Assembly (NCBI RefSeq): GCF_000018045.1
Contig: NC_009792.1
Span: 3,162,001 to 3,226,000, forward strand
Length of the DNA stretch: 64,000 nucleotides
Source: Citrobacter koseri ATCC BAA-895
GTDB lineage: Bacteria > Pseudomonadota > Gammaproteobacteria > Enterobacterales > Enterobacteriaceae
Reading direction: 5' to 3'
Under the pieces are notes generated by a model. That model had not been told where the DNA came from. It made no database searches and saw only the letters and a program-made list of their open reading frames with translations. Position 1 is the first letter of the stretch. The number at the start of each line of letters is the position of its first letter. Of this stretch, positions 61,672-64,000 are shown piece after piece. The translations under genes and the position numbers were made by a program.

Positions 61672-62823
61672 ATGTCGCTTATCACCGATCTACCCGCCAT
61701 TTTTAACCAGTTCTCCGACGCCCGTCAGAAAGGCTTTCTCACCGTTATGGATCTTAAAGAACAGGGGATCCCGCTGGTCGGCACCTACTGCACGTTTATG
61801 CCGCAGGAGATCCCAATGGCGGCGGGTGCGGTTGTCGTTTCCCTGTGTTCAACGTCGGACGAAACCATCGAAGAAGCCGAAAAGGATCTGCCGCGCAACC
61901 TGTGTCCGCTGATCAAAAGCAGCTACGGCTTCGGCAAAACGGACAAGTGCCCCTACTTTTATTTTTCCGATCTGGTGGTGGGCGAAACCACCTGCGACGG
62001 CAAAAAGAAAATGTACGAATACATGGCCGAATTTAAGGCCGTACACATCATGCAACTGCCCAACAGCGCCAATGACGCCGCCTCCCGTGCGTTATGGAAA
62101 GCAGAGATCCTGCGTCTGCAACAGGCTGTGGAAACGCGTTTTGGCCGCCCCATCAGCGAAGCCGCCCTGCGCGATGCGATCGTATTGAAAAACCGCGAAC
62201 GCCGCGCGCTGGCCAATTTCTACCGCGTCGGCCAGCTTAATCCTCCTGCTCTTAGCGGCAGCGATATCCTGAAAGTGGTGTACGGCGCGACGTTTCGTTT
62301 TGATAAAGAAGCGCTTATCGACGAGCTCAACGGCATGGCTGACCGCGTGCGCCAGGAGTGGCAGGACGGCAAGCGGCTGGACGCCCGCCCGCGTATTCTG
62401 ATCACCGGCTGCCCGATTGGCGGCGCGGCAGAAAAAGTGGTACGCGCCATTGAAGAAAACGGCGGTTGGGTCGTCGGATTTGAAAACTGCACGGGGGCAA
62501 AAGCCACCGAACAATGCGTTGAAGAGACGGGCGATGTCTATGACGCGCTGACCGACAAATACCTCGCAATTGGCTGTTCCTGCATTTCGCCCAACGACCA
62601 GCGGCTGACGTTGCTCAGCCAGATGGTAGAGGAGTATCAGGCGGACGGCGTCGTGGATGTGATTTTGCAGGCCTGTCATACCTATGCCGTTGAGTCTATG
62701 GCGATTAAGCGCCACGTACGCCAGCAGCACAACATCCCTTATATCGCCATCGAAACGGACTACTCCACTTCGGATATCGGGCAACTCAGCACCCGCGTCG
62801 CGGCCTTTATCGAAATGCTGTAA
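61672..62823 (+). CDS. yjiM: YjiM, double-cubane-cluster-type reductase (2-hydroxyacyl-CoA dehydratase family)
   Basis: 383 residues from the ATG at 61672, preceded by gaagga; E. coli length. It belongs to the 2-hydroxyacyl-CoA dehydratase subunit family, whose members bind [4Fe-4S] or, in the double-cubane branch, [8Fe-9S] clusters. Eleven cysteines are present: 40, 59, 78, 93, 108, 247, 273, 282, 302, 304 and 335, enough for such a cluster. Electrons should come from the ATP-dependent activator YjiL, 9 bp downstream. Anaerobic function and substrate are unknown. Confidence 0.9.
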   Translation: MSLITDLPAIFNQFSDARQKGFLTVMDLKEQGIPLVGTYCTFMPQEIPMAAGAVVVSLCSTSDETIEEAEKDLPRNLCPLIKSSYGFGKTDKCPYFYFSDLVVGETTCDGKKKMYEYMAEFKAVHIMQLPNSANDAASRALWKAEILRLQQAVETRFGRPISEAALRDAIVLKNRERRALANFYRVGQLNPPALSGSDILKVVYGATFRFDKEALIDELNGMADRVRQEWQDGKRLDARPRILITGCPIGGAAEKVVRAIEENGGWVVGFENCTGAKATEQCVEETGDVYDALTDKYLAIGCSCISPNDQRLTLLSQMVEEYQADGVVDVILQACHTYAVESMAIKRHVRQQHNIPYIAIETDYSTSDIGQLSTRVAAFIEML

Positions 62824-62832
62824 GGAGCGCCC

Positions 62833-63600
62833 GTGACGTATTCGATTGGCATTGATTCCGGCTCCACGGCGACAAAAGGCGTTTTGCTGGCGGAGGGCGT
62901 TATCACACGCCGTTTCCTCTGCCCCACGCCGTTTCGCCCCGCCGATGCTATCCACGAGGCGTGGGAAACGCTAAGCGCAGGGCTGGACACGCGCCCGTTT
63001 CTGACGCTAACCGGCTACGGACGCCAGTTGGTTGATTTTGCCGATAAACAGGTGACGGAAATCTCCTGCCACGGACTGGGGGCGCGCTTCCTGGCTCCTG
63101 AAACCCGCACGGTCATCGACATTGGCGGCCAGGACAGCAAGGTTATTCAGCTGGATAACGACGGTAATCTCACCGACTTTCTGATGAATGATAAATGTGC
63201 CGCCGGAACCGGGCGTTTTCTGGAGGTGATTTCGCGCACCCTCGGCGCCAGCGTGGATCAACTGGATACGATCACCGACGGCGTTGAGCCTCATGCCATC
63301 ACCAGCATGTGCACGGTTTTTGCCGAGTCTGAAGTGATCAGCCTGCGCTCTGCGGGCGTTGCGCCAGAAGCCATTCTTTCCGGTGTGATCAACGCGATGG
63401 CCAGACGTAGCGCCAATTTTATCGGCCGACTGTCTGCCGGGGGACCTTTGCTGTTTACCGGCGGCGTCAGCCACTGTGCGGCATTCGCGCGTATGCTGGA
63501 AAGCCACGTTGCGATGCCGGTTTACACCCATCCTGACGCGCAGTTTGCCGGGGCCATTGGTGCGGCGCTGATTGGTCAACGCCAGAGAAAACGCGGATGA
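62833..63600 (+). CDS. yjiL: YjiL, ATP-dependent activator of the dehydratase/reductase
   Basis: 255 residues from a GTG at 62833, with aaggag upstream. An ASKHA-fold ATPase of the HgdC/BcrA/BadG family that injects low-potential electrons into its partner. Nucleotide-binding GIDSGSTATKG at 6-16 and DIGGQDSKV at 96-104 are intact. The dimer-bridging [4Fe-4S] cysteines are C122 (NDKCAAGTGRF) and C160 (SMCTVFAESEV). It overlaps the next gene by 4 bp and follows yjiM by 9 bp, so the three are one unit. Confidence 0.93.
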   Translation: MTYSIGIDSGSTATKGVLLAEGVITRRFLCPTPFRPADAIHEAWETLSAGLDTRPFLTLTGYGRQLVDFADKQVTEISCHGLGARFLAPETRTVIDIGGQDSKVIQLDNDGNLTDFLMNDKCAAGTGRFLEVISRTLGASVDQLDTITDGVEPHAITSMCTVFAESEVISLRSAGVAPEAILSGVINAMARRSANFIGRLSAGGPLLFTGGVSHCAAFARMLESHVAMPVYTHPDAQFAGAIGAALIGQRQRKRG

Positions 63601-63848
63601 CGGAATATCTGTTTTTATTTCATTCGACGGTGGGCGTCATTCAGACCCGCAAAGCGCTTCAGGCTGCGGGAATGACCTTTCGGGTGGCGGATATTCCACG
63701 CCAGCTACGCGGCGGCTGCGGGTTATGTATTTACCTGCGCTGCCCCCCCGGCGAAGAAACGCGGTGGATTATCCCCGGTCATACCGAATCCATCTATCGC
63801 TGTGTGGATGATGGCTGGCACTGCGTAAAAACGATCGACGCCTGCTGA
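63597..63848 (+). CDS. DUF3343 small protein (putative Se/S carrier-like)
   Basis: 83 residues, ATG overlapping the yjiL stop (ATGA). The sequence LFLFHSTVGVIQTRKALQAAGMTFRVADIPRQLRGGCGLCIYLRC fits DUF3343, small proteins I recall being called Se/S carrier-like. The cysteines C41, C44 and C49 in GGCGLCIYLRC are the conserved site; two more lie at C69 and C76. Translational coupling to the activator suggests a role in sulfur or selenium delivery or redox chemistry for YjiM/YjiL. The function is unproven. Confidence 0.85.
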   Translation: MTEYLFLFHSTVGVIQTRKALQAAGMTFRVADIPRQLRGGCGLCIYLRCPPGEETRWIIPGHTESIYRCVDDGWHCVKTIDAC

Positions 63849-63964
63849 ATTTCCCAACGCGTATATCTTGCCGGGCTCTCACACGCCCTCTATTTTTTAC
63901 TTTTTATTATCATTTACACATGTAATATAACAAACACAAATTAACGCGCTAAGTGAGAGCAAGT

Positions 63965-64000
63965 ATGGTTCAGGGCAATGCCGATTCAAACCGTCATGCC
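63965..64000 (+). CDS. 5' end of an unidentified gene, cut by the window
   Basis: An ATG at 63965 with gagagcaag upstream starts a frame of 12 codons (MVQGNADSNRHA) before the window ends. The 116-bp gap before it is AT-rich and looks like a promoter. In E. coli, transporters such as yjiH lie nearby, but there is too little sequence to name it. Confidence 0.4.
   Translation, partial: MVQGNADSNRHA

Overview
The window is chromosomal DNA of an enterobacterium of the Escherichia/Salmonella/Citrobacter group. Almost every core protein is near-identical in length and sequence to the E. coli protein as I remember it, and gene order follows the yjjX-trpR-slt ... yjiN-yjiM-yjiL arc at about 98-100 min of the E. 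coli map, read in one direction. Intergenic gaps are filled with REP/BIME palindromes of the gccggatggcg...cttatccggc type. Fimbrial genes between deoD and lplA, and a GGDEF gene next to fhuF, recall Salmonella. Overall the mix suggests Citrobacter or a close relative, but the species cannot be fixed from sequence reading alone. No prophage, insertion sequence or CRISPR array was seen.

Layout. 1-10.4 kb: housekeeping genes (3' end of yjjX, trpR with its own operator, slt, ettA, nadR, radA, serB, ytjB, lplA). 10.4-15.5 kb: a four-gene chaperone-usher fimbrial operon in the place where E. coli, as I recall, has yjjJ. 15.5-19.9 kb: the deoCABD deoxynucleoside catabolic operon (minus strand). 20.1-22.6 kb: the divergent yjjI-yjjW glycyl-radical enzyme and activase pair; its coding region also carries the distant deo operators. 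22.7-30.3 kb: yjjV, yjjU, ytjA, osmY, prfC, yjjG, rimI, holD, rsmC. 30.4-30.8 kb: three tandem tRNA-Leu(CAG) genes. 30.9-35.5 kb: accessory block (DUF1435-like membrane protein, diguanylate cyclase, fhuF, orphan PTS EIIC, YbaK-like deacylase). 35.6-43.3 kb: bglJ/yjjQ, yjjP-yjjB, dnaT-dnaC, yjjA, opgB. 43.3-49.6 kb: GNAT acetyltransferase, tsr, btsT, yjiX, yjiA. 49.7-52.3 kb: a MarR-HlyD-FUSC efflux cassette in the position of the E. coli immigration-control (restriction) region. 52.4-56.6 kb: yjiS, yjiR, an Rpn nuclease, mdtM. 56.6-60.3 kb: a MetC-like lyase, a DAACS symporter and a divergent LysR regulator. 60.3-64 kb: yjiN, then yjiM-yjiL-DUF3343, a double-cubane-type reductase/activator cassette, and the first codons of a further gene.

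Main points for a second look: (1) the Rpn nuclease gene contains a strong internal ribosome-binding site and ATG that would make its 61-residue C-terminal tail as a separate protein, the arrangement described for Rpn toxin / intragenic antitoxin anti-phage systems; (2) the yjiM-yjiL-DUF3343 iron-sulfur cassette; (3) three BtsR-like boxes at exact 20-bp period upstream of btsT; (4) all three DeoR operators recognisable, two of them inside yjjI; (5) a dispersed palindromic repeat that has become the 3' end of yjjI and the ribosome-binding site of yjjW; (6) twin LacI/AscG-type operators in front of an orphan PTS EIIC; (7) replacement of the restriction island by an efflux operon with a clear MarR-type operator.

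Protein families were assigned from remembered sequences and motifs. No search was run.
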